From Sphingopyxis sp. (GTDB lineage Bacteria; Pseudomonadota; Alphaproteobacteria; Sphingomonadales; Sphingomonadaceae): a DNA stretch of 64,000 bases. Of this stretch, positions 17,875-25,186 are shown piece by piece. The translations under genes and the position numbers were made by a program. Location: assembly GCA_002733865.1 (NCBI GenBank), contig NVXM01000033.1, positions 18,860-82,859 of the forward strand, in the 5' to 3' direction. Position 1 is the first letter of the stretch. Each line of letters opens with the position of its first letter. The notes under the pieces were generated by a model that was not told the DNA's origin, did no database searches, and was given only the letters and a program-made list of their open reading frames with translations.

Positions 17875-18243
17875 TTGATCGGCCTCGCCCTCGCCGCCAC
17901 TGGCCTGACGCTGATGCTGCGCAGCGATCTGCCGTTCATTCGCGGCGAGACTCGCCGCGTCCCGGCCCAGATCATCCGCCACCAGCTCACCCGCCGCGGC
18001 GGCGCCACCCTGTATAATGCGATCCTGCTGGTCCCGGACGAGCGCGGCGGCTTTATCGAGGTCCGCGACCCCCTGACCACCCCCTTCCCGACCCCGGTCA
18101 TCGGCGAGCGCCTCCCCGTCGTCCACCCCAAAGGCTACCCAGGGCTGGCGCGTGTGCCTTATCCGTGGTTTCGGGGCGGGATCTATGCGGGGCTGGCCTA
18201 TGCGTTTGTGATGTGTGTGCTGGAAGTGACGGGATTGGGTTGA
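17875..18243 (+). CDS. Small membrane protein, DUF3592-like
   Basis: A 122-residue protein with membrane segments at both ends (IGLALAATGLTLML and about 98-118) and a short extracytoplasmic beta domain between them; the segment GERLPVVHPKGYPGLAR matches the V.V.Y.P..P..A pattern of DUF3592 proteins. No ATG or GTG is available: the frame opens at 17848 and the first acceptable start is the TTG at 17875, without a clear ribosome site. The gene follows directly on repeat sequence, so the original start may have been lost. Function unknown. Confidence 0.6.
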   Translation: MIGLALAATGLTLMLRSDLPFIRGETRRVPAQIIRHQLTRRGGATLYNAILLVPDERGGFIEVRDPLTTPFPTPVIGERLPVVHPKGYPGLARVPYPWFRGGIYAGLAYAFVMCVLEVTGLG

Positions 18244-18332
18244 AGCTACGAAGCCGAAAAAAAGCGGTTTGATTGGCTATTGTCATACCAGCGCGCCCAA
18301 TTATAGCAGGGTCGTTATTCGCAGGAGTTTCT

Positions 18333-18998
18333 ATGGCGCAACGGAATCGCAGCTTCGCCGTGATTGGTCTCGGCCGTTTTGGCAGCAAGATCGCTCGGGA
18401 GCTTGTGGCTTATGGCAACCATGTGATTGGTATCGACGAGAATGAACGACTCGTTAGCGCAATTGCCGACAGTCTCACCGAGGCGGTGATCGCTGACGCC
18501 CGTGATGAAAGCGCACTTCGCGAAGCAGGAATCGGCGGCTATGATGCCGCAATTTTGGCGATTGGCGCTAATCTGGAGGCGAGCATCCTTTGCCTGATGA
18601 ACCTGAAAAATATGGGCATCACTGATATCACGGTGAAGGCATATAATTCGCAGCACCAGCGAATCATGCAAGCACTTGGCGCTACCGATATCGTGATCCC
18701 CGAAGAAGACGCTGGAGAGCATATCGCCCAGCGTTTGCACAATTCGGCGATTCAGGATTTCATGGAAATCTGTGAAGGCAATTATGTCGCGCTGGTCCAG
18801 GCCAACCGTGGCTGCATGGGGAAGACGCTGCAGGACTTGAATTTCGGTCAGAAGCTGGACGTACAGTGTCTCGGCATCATGCGTCACAACACATTCATCA
18901 ATCCAGCTACGCATCAAGAAAAGATTCTCGCCGCTGGAGACAAGCTGCTGGTTCAGGGAAGTCGCGCGGCGATCAGAAATTTTGCAGATGCGCGTTAG
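18333..18998 (+). CDS. ktrA: Potassium uptake regulatory subunit (KtrA/TrkA family)
   Basis: A cytosolic RCK protein that gates the KtrB channel subunit in response to nucleotides. The N-terminal Rossmann domain has GLGRFGSKIARELV and the acidic end of strand 2 (GIDENE); the C-terminal RCK_C part is about residues 140-220. The ATG at 18333 has an AGGAG site; the frame is open to 18273 with no better site. From that start the protein has 221 residues, the usual KtrA size. ktrB follows after 40 bases, so the pair forms a Na+-dependent K+ uptake operon. Confidence 0.92.
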   Translation: MAQRNRSFAVIGLGRFGSKIARELVAYGNHVIGIDENERLVSAIADSLTEAVIADARDESALREAGIGGYDAAILAIGANLEASILCLMNLKNMGITDITVKAYNSQHQRIMQALGATDIVIPEEDAGEHIAQRLHNSAIQDFMEICEGNYVALVQANRGCMGKTLQDLNFGQKLDVQCLGIMRHNTFINPATHQEKILAAGDKLLVQGSRAAIRNFADAR

Positions 18999-19038
18999 TG
19001 TCGTCCTGTCCTGAGATCCCTCCTCCGGCGCTGACGCT

Positions 19039-20376
19039 GTGAATATTTCCTATTTCACCGGTCGCAACATCGGTTTGCCACCGCCCATCCTGCTCGCCTT
19101 GCTCTACGCATTGCTAGCGGGTGTTGGTGCAGCTTTGCTCAAGCTCCCGCTGGCTGCGACCATCGAGATCACTTGGATGGACGCTCTCTTCACTTCGGTT
19201 TCGGCAATCACCGTGACTGGTCTGGTAGTCGTCGACACGGGAAGCGACCTTACATTCTTTGGTCAAGCGGTGGTCGCAATGCTGATCCAGCTCGGTGGCC
19301 TCGGACTCATGACATTTGCGACTTTGGTACTTTCCACCCTGGGTTTACCGATCGGATTTGAGCATCGCGTTTTCCTGAAAGAAGATCTAGGCCAGACCTC
19401 GCTCAGTGAACTACTCTCTCTGGTCAAGATCGTTTTGCGCGTCGTATTGTTGTGCGAGGCGCTCGGTGTCGCGTTGATCAGCTTGGTCACGGTGCCGGAA
19501 TTCGGCTGGACCACGGGCCTGTGGCAAGCGGTGTTCCACTCGATATCAGCGTTCAATAACGCCGGATTTGCATTGTTTCCAGACAGCCTGACTCGCTGGG
19601 CAACCAACCCGGTGATCAATCTGTCGGTACCGGCGCTATATATCATCGGCGGGCTCGGCTTTGGCGTATTGTGGGACATCTCCCGGCATAGGCGCTGGAA
19701 TCCGCTCACCCTGCATTCCAAACTGATGCTGGTCGGAACCGCCGGCCTGCTGGCTTGGGCGTTCGTGGTGTTCGCGGCGCTTGAATGGAACAATCCTGGC
19801 ACTTTGGGCGCGCTGAACAGCAACGGCGACAAACTTTGGGTCTCATGGTTTCAAGCCAGCACGCCGCGGACAGCAGGATTCAACACAACGGACATCGCGC
19901 AACTGCATGATTCCACCGTGCTACTGTTCATATCGCTGATGCTGATCGGTGGCGGCAGCACCTCCACCGCTGGCGGCATCAAGGTGACCACCTTCATCGT
20001 CCTGTTGCTCGCGACCTACGCATTTTTCCGCCGCCGCCCGCGCATGCGCGCTTTTGGCCGTAGCTTGGGGTTTGACGAAGCTTTGAAGGTGATGGCGCTG
20101 CTCACCGTGGCCGGAATGGTCATCCTGTCCGGAATGTTCGTGATCACAATCAGCCATGACGGCAATTTTCTCAACTTGCTTTTCGAAACGGTCAGCGCCT
20201 TTGGCACCGTCGGGCTGTCTCGCGGCTCAACGGGAGAACTCGACACGCTAGGCAGGCTGACGATCATCACGATCATGTTTCTTGGCCGTGTCGGGCCCCT
20301 GACCCTCGGTTTTTTCTTGGCGACGACCACACCGACGAAGATCAAATACCCGGAGAGCAAGATCTATCTTGGCTGA
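19039..20376 (+). CDS. ktrB: Potassium uptake transmembrane subunit (KtrB/TrkH family)
   Basis: The pore-forming subunit of the KtrAB potassium system in the inner membrane. The four pore loops are visible: VSAITVTGLVVVDTG, SISAFNNAGFAL, TPRTAGFNTTDIA and VSAFGTVGLSRGS, each with the filter glycine. The 445 residues fit KtrB rather than the longer TrkH. Translation starts at GTG 19039. It is downstream of ktrA, and the stop is followed by about 220 bases with no recognisable feature. Confidence 0.93.
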   Translation: MNISYFTGRNIGLPPPILLALLYALLAGVGAALLKLPLAATIEITWMDALFTSVSAITVTGLVVVDTGSDLTFFGQAVVAMLIQLGGLGLMTFATLVLSTLGLPIGFEHRVFLKEDLGQTSLSELLSLVKIVLRVVLLCEALGVALISLVTVPEFGWTTGLWQAVFHSISAFNNAGFALFPDSLTRWATNPVINLSVPALYIIGGLGFGVLWDISRHRRWNPLTLHSKLMLVGTAGLLAWAFVVFAALEWNNPGTLGALNSNGDKLWVSWFQASTPRTAGFNTTDIAQLHDSTVLLFISLMLIGGGSTSTAGGIKVTTFIVLLLATYAFFRRRPRMRAFGRSLGFDEALKVMALLTVAGMVILSGMFVITISHDGNFLNLLFETVSAFGTVGLSRGSTGELDTLGRLTIITIMFLGRVGPLTLGFFLATTTPTKIKYPESKIYLG

Positions 20377-20595
20377 ATACGTAGAATCGCTAATGGTTCT
20401 GGCATTCCCAATCAAAGAAACAGAAGTGCAAGGCCTCACCCAGTATGGTTGGGACGAGTTAGTTGTTCCAGAAGTTTGCAGCCCCCCTTTCCTACAATCA
20501 ACCAAATAGGTTATATTATTTCCTTCTAACAAACCACACCCAACGCCGCAACATTGCGCCGCGCTCGGGATGGTTGCCGGAAAGGAGTATGACCA

Positions 20596-21951
20596 ATGAC
20601 CTATCAGGATGAATTTGCGCGGCGAAATGCGCGGGCTGCGGCGGCGGGTGAAGGGGGCGACCCGGATAAGCCCCTCCTCTTCAGAAGTTTCAGGTCGAAC
20701 AGTCCCCCGGACTGTTCTGAAACGGCCGGGGGCCGTTTCACCTGGAACTGGGATGGGGGTGGTGGCGATGCGGATGCATCGCTCGCGTCAGCGAATGGGG
20801 ACAGGCCCCACCCCAACCCCTCCCCTGAAGGGGAGGGGCTTCAGGATGCTGTTCATGGCGAAGAGCAAACCCGTCATCCTGAACTCGTTTCAGGACCCCG
20901 GGCGGACAAGCCGGAAGATGGTGGGAAGAGGGACGGGATTGAGAGTGGCGAACACGCTCCCGACACCCCCGATCGTCTCGAGCGCAGTCGAGAGACCGGT
21001 GATGGCGCAGAGGTGTCTCGGCCTTGGCCTGTCCTGAGCGACTGCCCAAGCAGGCAGTCGAAGGGCTCGACACGAACGGATAGGGAGACACAACCACCCT
21101 CGTGCTCCGCGCTCGACGCGGAGCCCTGTGCTCAAAACACCAACGCCCCGGCAGACGCGCAGAGCTCCGCGTCGAGCGCGGAGCACAGCCCCTCCTCCTC
21201 CCGCGCCCCGCGCCACGATGGCTGGCTCCCCGAAACCCGCGTCAAATTTCTCGAAGCCCTCGCCCGCACCGGCAATGTCGGGGCCTCGGCCTATTATGTC
21301 CAGCTCAGCCGCCAGTCGGCCTATGACCTGCGCCGCCGCGACCCGGATTTTGCGCGGGCGTGGCGAGCGGCGCTGGTGCTGGCGCGCGATGTGGCGGAGG
21401 ATGCGCTGCAGGAGCGAGCGATCGAGGGCATTGAGGAGCCGGTCTTCTATCACGGCGAGTGCGTGGCGACGCGGCGGCGCTATGACAGCCGGCTGCTGCT
21501 GGCGCATCTGGCACGGCTCGATCGTGTAGCCGAGGAGATTCCGGCGCAGCGCGGCGCCGCCCGCTTTGGCGATATGCTCGATGCGATTGCCAAGGGCGAA
21601 GACACCGCGCCGCTGATCGCCACCCCGACCGACGAAGAACTGGCCGCAGCCGCGGCCCACGCCGAAGCCCTGCAGCCGCTGGAGGAGGACGAGGGCGACG
21701 AATTTTACGCGGTCATCTTCCCCGACCAGGACGGCCCGCCGGACTATTACAGGATGACCCCCGAAGAAGCCGCCGAAATGGAACGCGACGTCCCCGGCCT
21801 CACCGCCATCCCCACCGGCACCCGCAACGACAGGGTCGTCTCCGCCCTGCACTTCGAAGAACTCGCCCGCGCCGAGCTGGCGGAAAAAGCCGCCGAGGAT
21901 GACCCCTGGCTGGAGGAAGCAGACGATGCGGGAGGGGAATTTGGCAATTAA
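20596..21951 (+). CDS. Terminase-small-subunit-like protein with repeat-derived N-terminal half
   Basis: The C-terminal part, from about residue 207 (RHDGWLPETRVKFLEALA), matches a family common in sphingomonads with a helix-turn-helix that resembles phage terminase small subunits (GNVGASAYYVQLSRQSAYDLRRRDPDF), followed by an acidic tail. The start is sound: AAGGAG lies eight bases before ATG 20596, and the first 24 residues look natural. Between them, bases 20668-21188 are almost entirely palindromic repeat elements, read in frame for about 175 codons. Residues such as HPELVSGPR are simply translated repeat. The normal protein would lack this block. It may still be made, or the gene may be dead. 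Confidence 0.75.
   Translation: MTYQDEFARRNARAAAAGEGGDPDKPLLFRSFRSNSPPDCSETAGGRFTWNWDGGGGDADASLASANGDRPHPNPSPEGEGLQDAVHGEEQTRHPELVSGPRADKPEDGGKRDGIESGEHAPDTPDRLERSRETGDGAEVSRPWPVLSDCPSRQSKGSTRTDRETQPPSCSALDAEPCAQNTNAPADAQSSASSAEHSPSSSRAPRHDGWLPETRVKFLEALARTGNVGASAYYVQLSRQSAYDLRRRDPDFARAWRAALVLARDVAEDALQERAIEGIEEPVFYHGECVATRRRYDSRLLLAHLARLDRVAEEIPAQRGAARFGDMLDAIAKGEDTAPLIATPTDEELAAAAAHAEALQPLEEDEGDEFYAVIFPDQDGPPDYYRMTPEEAAEMERDVPGLTAIPTGTRNDRVVSALHFEELARAELAEKAAEDDPWLEEADDAGGEFGN
20668..20845. repeat. Composite element with inverted ends and internal hairpins
   Basis: The ends AAGCCCCTCCTCTTCAG (20668) and CTGAAGGGGAGGGGCTT (20826-20842) are inverted repeats with one mismatch. Inside are three perfect hairpins in a row: GAACAGTCC/GGACTGTTC (loop CCC), GAAACGGCC/GGCCGTTTC (loop GGG) and GCGATGC/GCATCGC (loop GGAT), then a short TCGC/GCGA stem. 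It has no coding capacity of its own and lies inside the reading frame of the terminase-like gene. Confidence 0.7.
20873..20940. repeat. Truncated copy of the CGTCATCCTGAACTCG element
   Basis: CGTCATCCTGAACTCG and the following TTTCAGGACCCC match the left half of the 91-bp palindromic element at 21999-22089. Homology continues through AAGCCGGAAGAT and CGGGAT but the right inverted end is missing. It lies inside the terminase-like gene. Confidence 0.7.
20977..21085. repeat. Repeat of the CTGTCCTGAGCGACTGCC type
   Basis: A short GTCTCGA...TCGAGAGAC inverted repeat (20977-20998) is followed by CTGTCCTGAGCGACTGCC, a GACTGCC/GGCAGTC hairpin and AAGGGCTCGACACGAACGG. I know closely similar strings as abundant intergenic repeats in sphingomonads. 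The stretch is inside the terminase-like gene. Confidence 0.55.
21102..21188. repeat. 85-bp element with 23-bp inverted ends, copy 1
   Basis: GTGCTCCGCGCTCGACGCGG (from 21102, continuing AGC) and its exact reverse complement ending GCGCGGAGCAC (21164-21186) bound a 39-base interior. Each arm is itself a small hairpin. A second copy is at 22101-22183. This copy lies in the coding frame of the terminase-like gene. Confidence 0.7.
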
Positions 21952-21998
21952 CCCTGTAAAGTTTGTCAAGAATGGGTGCGGGCAAACCACCCACCCCT

Positions 21999-22089
21999 CG
22001 TCATCCTGAACTCGTTTCAGGACCCCGCACGGCCAAGCCGGAAGATTGGGGGAAGACAAACGGGATCCTGAAACAAGTTCAGGATGACG
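21999..22089. repeat. 91-bp palindromic element, complete copy
   Basis: The left end CGTCATCCTGAACTCG plus TTTCAGGACCC and the right end GGATCCTGAAAC plus AAGTTCAGGATGACG are 27-base inverted repeats differing at two positions, with a 37-base interior. This is the intact relative of the truncated copies at 20873 and 22231. Confidence 0.75.
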
Positions 22090-22100
22090 ATGACGATGAC

Positions 22101-22183
22101 GTGCTCCGCGCCCGACGCGGAGCCCTGCGCCCAAAGCACCATGGTGAATGGCCGCACAGAGCTCCGGATCAAGTCCGGAGCAC
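22101..22183. repeat. Element with inverted ends, copy 2
   Basis: The left end GTGCTCCGCGCCCGACGCGG (continuing AGC) differs from copy 1 at one base. The right end is GCTCCGGATCAAGTCCGGAG (continuing CAC), a related but different hairpin, so the two ends come from two subfamilies. Confidence 0.65.
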
Positions 22184-22230
22184 AGAGCGTGAGGACGGGA
22201 TATGAAGAGCGAGGAAAATATACAAAGAAT

Positions 22231-22257
22231 CGTCATCCTGAACTCGTTTCAGGACCT
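22231..22257. repeat. Half copy of the CGTCATCCTGAACTCG element
   Basis: Only the left 26 bases of the 91-bp element are well preserved; the following sequence shares GGGCGG with the 20873 copy and then diverges. The right inverted end is absent. Confidence 0.6.
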
Positions 22258-22321
22258 CGGGCGGCAAACACCGCAGCAGCGGGTAAAGAGCGACGGGCTC
22301 GGGACGAAAGGAAGGCTAATA

Positions 22322-22350
22322 AGCCCCTCCTTTGAAAAGGAGGGGCTTCA
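22322..22350. terminator. Hairpin just beyond the rimO stop
   Basis: AAGCCCCTCCTTT and GAAAAGGAGGGGCTT form a strong stem eight bases beyond the rimO stop codon. The same arms bound the composite element at 20668-20845, so this is a solo hairpin of that repeat family that may serve as a rimO terminator or mRNA end stabiliser. Confidence 0.5.
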
Positions 22351-22357
22351 GGTAATG

Positions 22358-23737
22358 TTACCCCGCAACCCCGAACAGATCATGCTCATCCGCATCTTCA
22401 ATCACCGCGTCGACAATATCACCAACCGCCAGATCCGCGCGAACATTCCGCAAAAACACATTGCCATCAATCTCCGGCGCATCGGCTTCACTCCGTGCCG
22501 TCGCCCCAACATCGCCATCCTCATCCGGCTCGCCGATCTCGTCGATGATCACCGGCAGCGTCCGGCCGATCTTGGCCTGCAACTTGGCAGCGCTGATCCG
22601 GGCGGTCACGTCCATGATCCGCTGGTAACGCTCTTCCTTGACCTCGTCGGGCACTGCACCATCGAGCTTATTGGCTTCGGCCCCCTCGACGGGCTCAAAG
22701 CGAAACGCGCCGACCCGGTCCAGCTGCGCTTCCTCGAGCCAGTCGAGCAGATATTGGAAATCATCCTCGGTCTCGCCGGGGAAGCCGACGACAAAGGTCG
22801 AGCGGATGGTGAGGTCCGGGCAGATGTCGCGCCAGCTCTTGACTCGCTGCAACACCTTGGCCTCGTTGGCCGGACGCTTCATCCGCTTGAGCACATTGGG
22901 CGCCGCATGCTGGAACGGGATGTCGAGATAGGGCGTGATCTTGCGTTCGGCCATCAAGGGAATCACCTTGTCGACATGCGGATAGGGATAGACATAGTGG
23001 AGCCGGGTCCACACGCCCTTGCCGTCCGGCGTGCGCAATTCGCCGAGCGCGGCGGCGAGATCGGTCATATGGGCGCGGACTTCGCGGCCCTGCCCGGTCG
23101 GGCCGTTCCAGACGCGCGGCTGGTGCCGGATATCGACGCCATAAGCCGACGTATCCTGGCTGATCACCAGCAGTTCCTTGGTCCCCGCCTCGACCAGCTT
23201 CTCCGCCTCGCGCAGGATCGCGTCGGGACGGCGCGAGACGAGGTCGCCGCGCAGGCTGGGGATGATGCAGAAGGAACAGCGATGGTTGCAGCCTTCGGAA
23301 ATCTTCAGATAGCTGTAGTGGCGCGGTGTCAGCTTCAGGCCAGCTTCGGGCACCAGATCGACAAACGCGCCGCGCGCCGCCGGCGCCGCCGCATGCACCG
23401 CGGTCACCACATCCTCATATTGATGCGCGCCGGTAACGGCGAGCACGTCGGGAAAGCGCGCCATGATCACGTCGGCTTCATTGCCCATGCAGCCGGTGAC
23501 GATCACCCGGCCATTCTCGGCCATCGCCTCGCCGATCGCCTCGAGGCTCTCTTCCTTGGCGCTGTCGAGAAAACCGCAGGTATTGACCAGCACGACATCG
23601 GCGCCGGCATAATCGGGCGACAGGTCATAGCCGTCCGAACGCAGCTGCGTCAGAATGCGTTCGCTGTCGACCAGCGCCTTGGGACAGCCGAGCGAAACCA
23701 TGCCCACTTTGGGCGGAGAGGGAATTTGGGTAGCCAT
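22358..23737 (-). CDS. rimO: Ribosomal protein uS12 methylthiotransferase
   Basis: RimO is a radical-SAM enzyme that adds a methylthio group to an aspartate of ribosomal protein S12. Its 459 residues show the N-terminal MTTase domain with three cluster cysteines (SLGCPKALVDSE, VNTCGFLDSAKEES, VTGCMGNEAD), the radical SAM motif CNHRCSFC near residue 150, and a C-terminal TRAM domain. The ALVDSE sequence separates RimO from MiaB, which has NxxDSE. It is transcribed alone, with repeats at its 3' end. Confidence 0.95.
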   Translation of the reverse strand: MATQIPSPPKVGMVSLGCPKALVDSERILTQLRSDGYDLSPDYAGADVVLVNTCGFLDSAKEESLEAIGEAMAENGRVIVTGCMGNEADVIMARFPDVLAVTGAHQYEDVVTAVHAAAPAARGAFVDLVPEAGLKLTPRHYSYLKISEGCNHRCSFCIIPSLRGDLVSRRPDAILREAEKLVEAGTKELLVISQDTSAYGVDIRHQPRVWNGPTGQGREVRAHMTDLAAALGELRTPDGKGVWTRLHYVYPYPHVDKVIPLMAERKITPYLDIPFQHAAPNVLKRMKRPANEAKVLQRVKSWRDICPDLTIRSTFVVGFPGETEDDFQYLLDWLEEAQLDRVGAFRFEPVEGAEANKLDGAVPDEVKEERYQRIMDVTARISAAKLQAKIGRTLPVIIDEIGEPDEDGDVGATARSEADAPEIDGNVFLRNVRADLAVGDIVDAVIEDADEHDLFGVAG

Positions 23738-24128
23738 AGGGCGCGGCCTTTAGGCCTGTTTGCCCGCCGAGTCACGATCAATGTTCGGCAGCCCCTGCGC
23801 CGCGCGCCATGGTCTGGCGCAGACCGAGACCCGTTGCCCAACCGACCGTCGCTGCGCAACGGCGGCGTAACGGAGACCGCGACCGCCTGTCCCGCCCCCG
23901 ATGGTCAAATGTCAGGGATGGCGATGGTTGGAGGATTGGCTGGCCCGGGAAGTCGCCGGGGCTGCCAACAAATGGGAGGGAGAGGCAGCGCCCGACTTGC
24001 CCTATCAATGGTTAAAACGATGAACCGTTCCCAACCCTCTGCAAAAAAAGTGCAGCGGGATGAACGCAATCGGCTGTTCATGCGTAAAGCTGACATCAAC
24101 ATCAATCGGCGACAGCAGGAGCAACAGG
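23738..24128. other. Gene-free stretch upstream of rimO
   Basis: About 390 bases between divergent rimO and the small membrane protein gene. Reading frames here overlap in several phases without family features. It should hold both promoters; I see no repeat or RNA gene. Confidence 0.4.
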
Positions 24129-24389
24129 ATGGAACTGGTCGATATTTTGCGATGGACTGCCAGCGTCAGCGGCATGATAGCTGCTGCGATGATCGCGGCG
24201 CACATCGGCACAAGGGCAACCGGCTGGGCCTTTGTGCTCTTCTGCGGATCATCGGTGGTCTGGGTGGCTTCATCGCTGCTCGATGGCAACAATCCGCTGG
24301 CGATCCAGAATATCGTGCTGTTAGGGATAAATCTGTTCGGGGTGTACCGTTATCTGTGGCGCAAGCCGAAACGCGGCAACGCCGACTGA
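24129..24389 (+). CDS. Small inner-membrane protein
   Basis: An 86-residue protein starting at ATG 24129 behind AGGAGCAACAGG; the frame continues upstream without a site. Three hydrophobic segments are visible (about 13-28, 33-49 and 55-73), and the end YRYLWRKPKRGNAD is basic and cytoplasmic by the positive-inside rule. The arrangement resembles small PQ-loop-like or YgjV-like proteins, but I do not assign a function. It ends five bases from the convergent hydrolase gene. Confidence 0.75.
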   Translation: MELVDILRWTASVSGMIAAAMIAAHIGTRATGWAFVLFCGSSVVWVASSLLDGNNPLAIQNIVLLGINLFGVYRYLWRKPKRGNAD

Positions 24390-24393
24390 AGGG

Positions 24394-25110
24394 TCAGCGG
24401 CCGGCCAGCGTATCGGCGATAATCCGCCAGACCTTGGGGTTGAAGCCGAGCCCCATATGGCCGCCGTCGACGCGGATGTTGCGGGCGTGAGCGTTGTAGA
24501 TATCCTTGGCGATTTCCGGCCCGACGATGCCGTCCCGGTTGGAGTAGAGCACGGTCAGCGGCTGGCGGATACCGATGCTGTTGCGCTCGTGGACTTCGCG
24601 CTCGAACTGGTCGAGCCGGATACTCGCGGACCGGGCAAAGCGCTTGCCTGGCGAGGTATATTTCGGACCGCCAATGATCGGCGTCCCCATGGTGATCACC
24701 TCCCGCACCAGATGCGGCGACAGGCGAGCAACCTCGCGAGCGATGATCCCGCCCAGCGACCAGCCGATCAGCGTGAACGGCTGCTCGCCATTCTCGGCGA
24801 AGCGCGCCTCGGCGACAGCAGTGAAACGCGCTATATCCTTGTCGACCGAGCCCCGGTTGCGGCCCAGCGACCAGTCGGCGACGTCATAGTTGATACGCTT
24901 GAGAAAGGCCTCCAGCGGGCGCAGCGACAGTTCGCTACCGCCATAGCCCGGGATCAGGTAGACTGGCCGGCCGTCGCCGCGTGGTGCCGTGATCAGGCGC
25001 GGCCATTGCAGGCCAAAGCGCACCAGATCGAGCGGCAAAGACAGCTCACCAAGCTGCGCCATGCGGCTCGGCGGGCTCAACCCGGTCGGCATGTCTATGG
25101 GTTCGGCCAT
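24394..25110 (-). CDS. Alpha/beta hydrolase
   Basis: A probable lipase- or esterase-type hydrolase of 238 residues without a signal peptide. The oxyanion region is YLIPGYGGSE, the nucleophile serine is in IGWSLGGII, the acid is in YSNRDGIVG and the histidine in DGGHMGLGF, so the triad is complete. Three start codons lie in tandem (TTG 25116, ATG 25113, ATG 25110); the last has the best distance from the GGAG site. Substrate unknown; it resembles the PGAP1/lipase-like hydrolases that sphingomonads carry near envelope genes. Confidence 0.87.
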   Translation of the reverse strand: MAEPIDMPTGLSPPSRMAQLGELSLPLDLVRFGLQWPRLITAPRGDGRPVYLIPGYGGSELSLRPLEAFLKRINYDVADWSLGRNRGSVDKDIARFTAVAEARFAENGEQPFTLIGWSLGGIIAREVARLSPHLVREVITMGTPIIGGPKYTSPGKRFARSASIRLDQFEREVHERNSIGIRQPLTVLYSNRDGIVGPEIAKDIYNAHARNIRVDGGHMGLGFNPKVWRIIADTLAGR

Positions 25111-25186
25111 CATCAAGCTCCGTCGTTCGGTCGCCAGAATAGATGTTTATCTCGCAGGCGCAACATGAACCATCGAACAGGCTTGT

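Noticed and set aside
20890..22236. 448-codon open frame on the minus strand through the repeats
   Set aside because: Antisense to the terminase-like domain. It lacks a ribosome site and any conserved segment, although it shows that the repeats are open in several frames.
22202..24490. 762-codon open frame on the plus strand
   Set aside because: Antisense to rimO for most of its length and passing through repeats; no family features.
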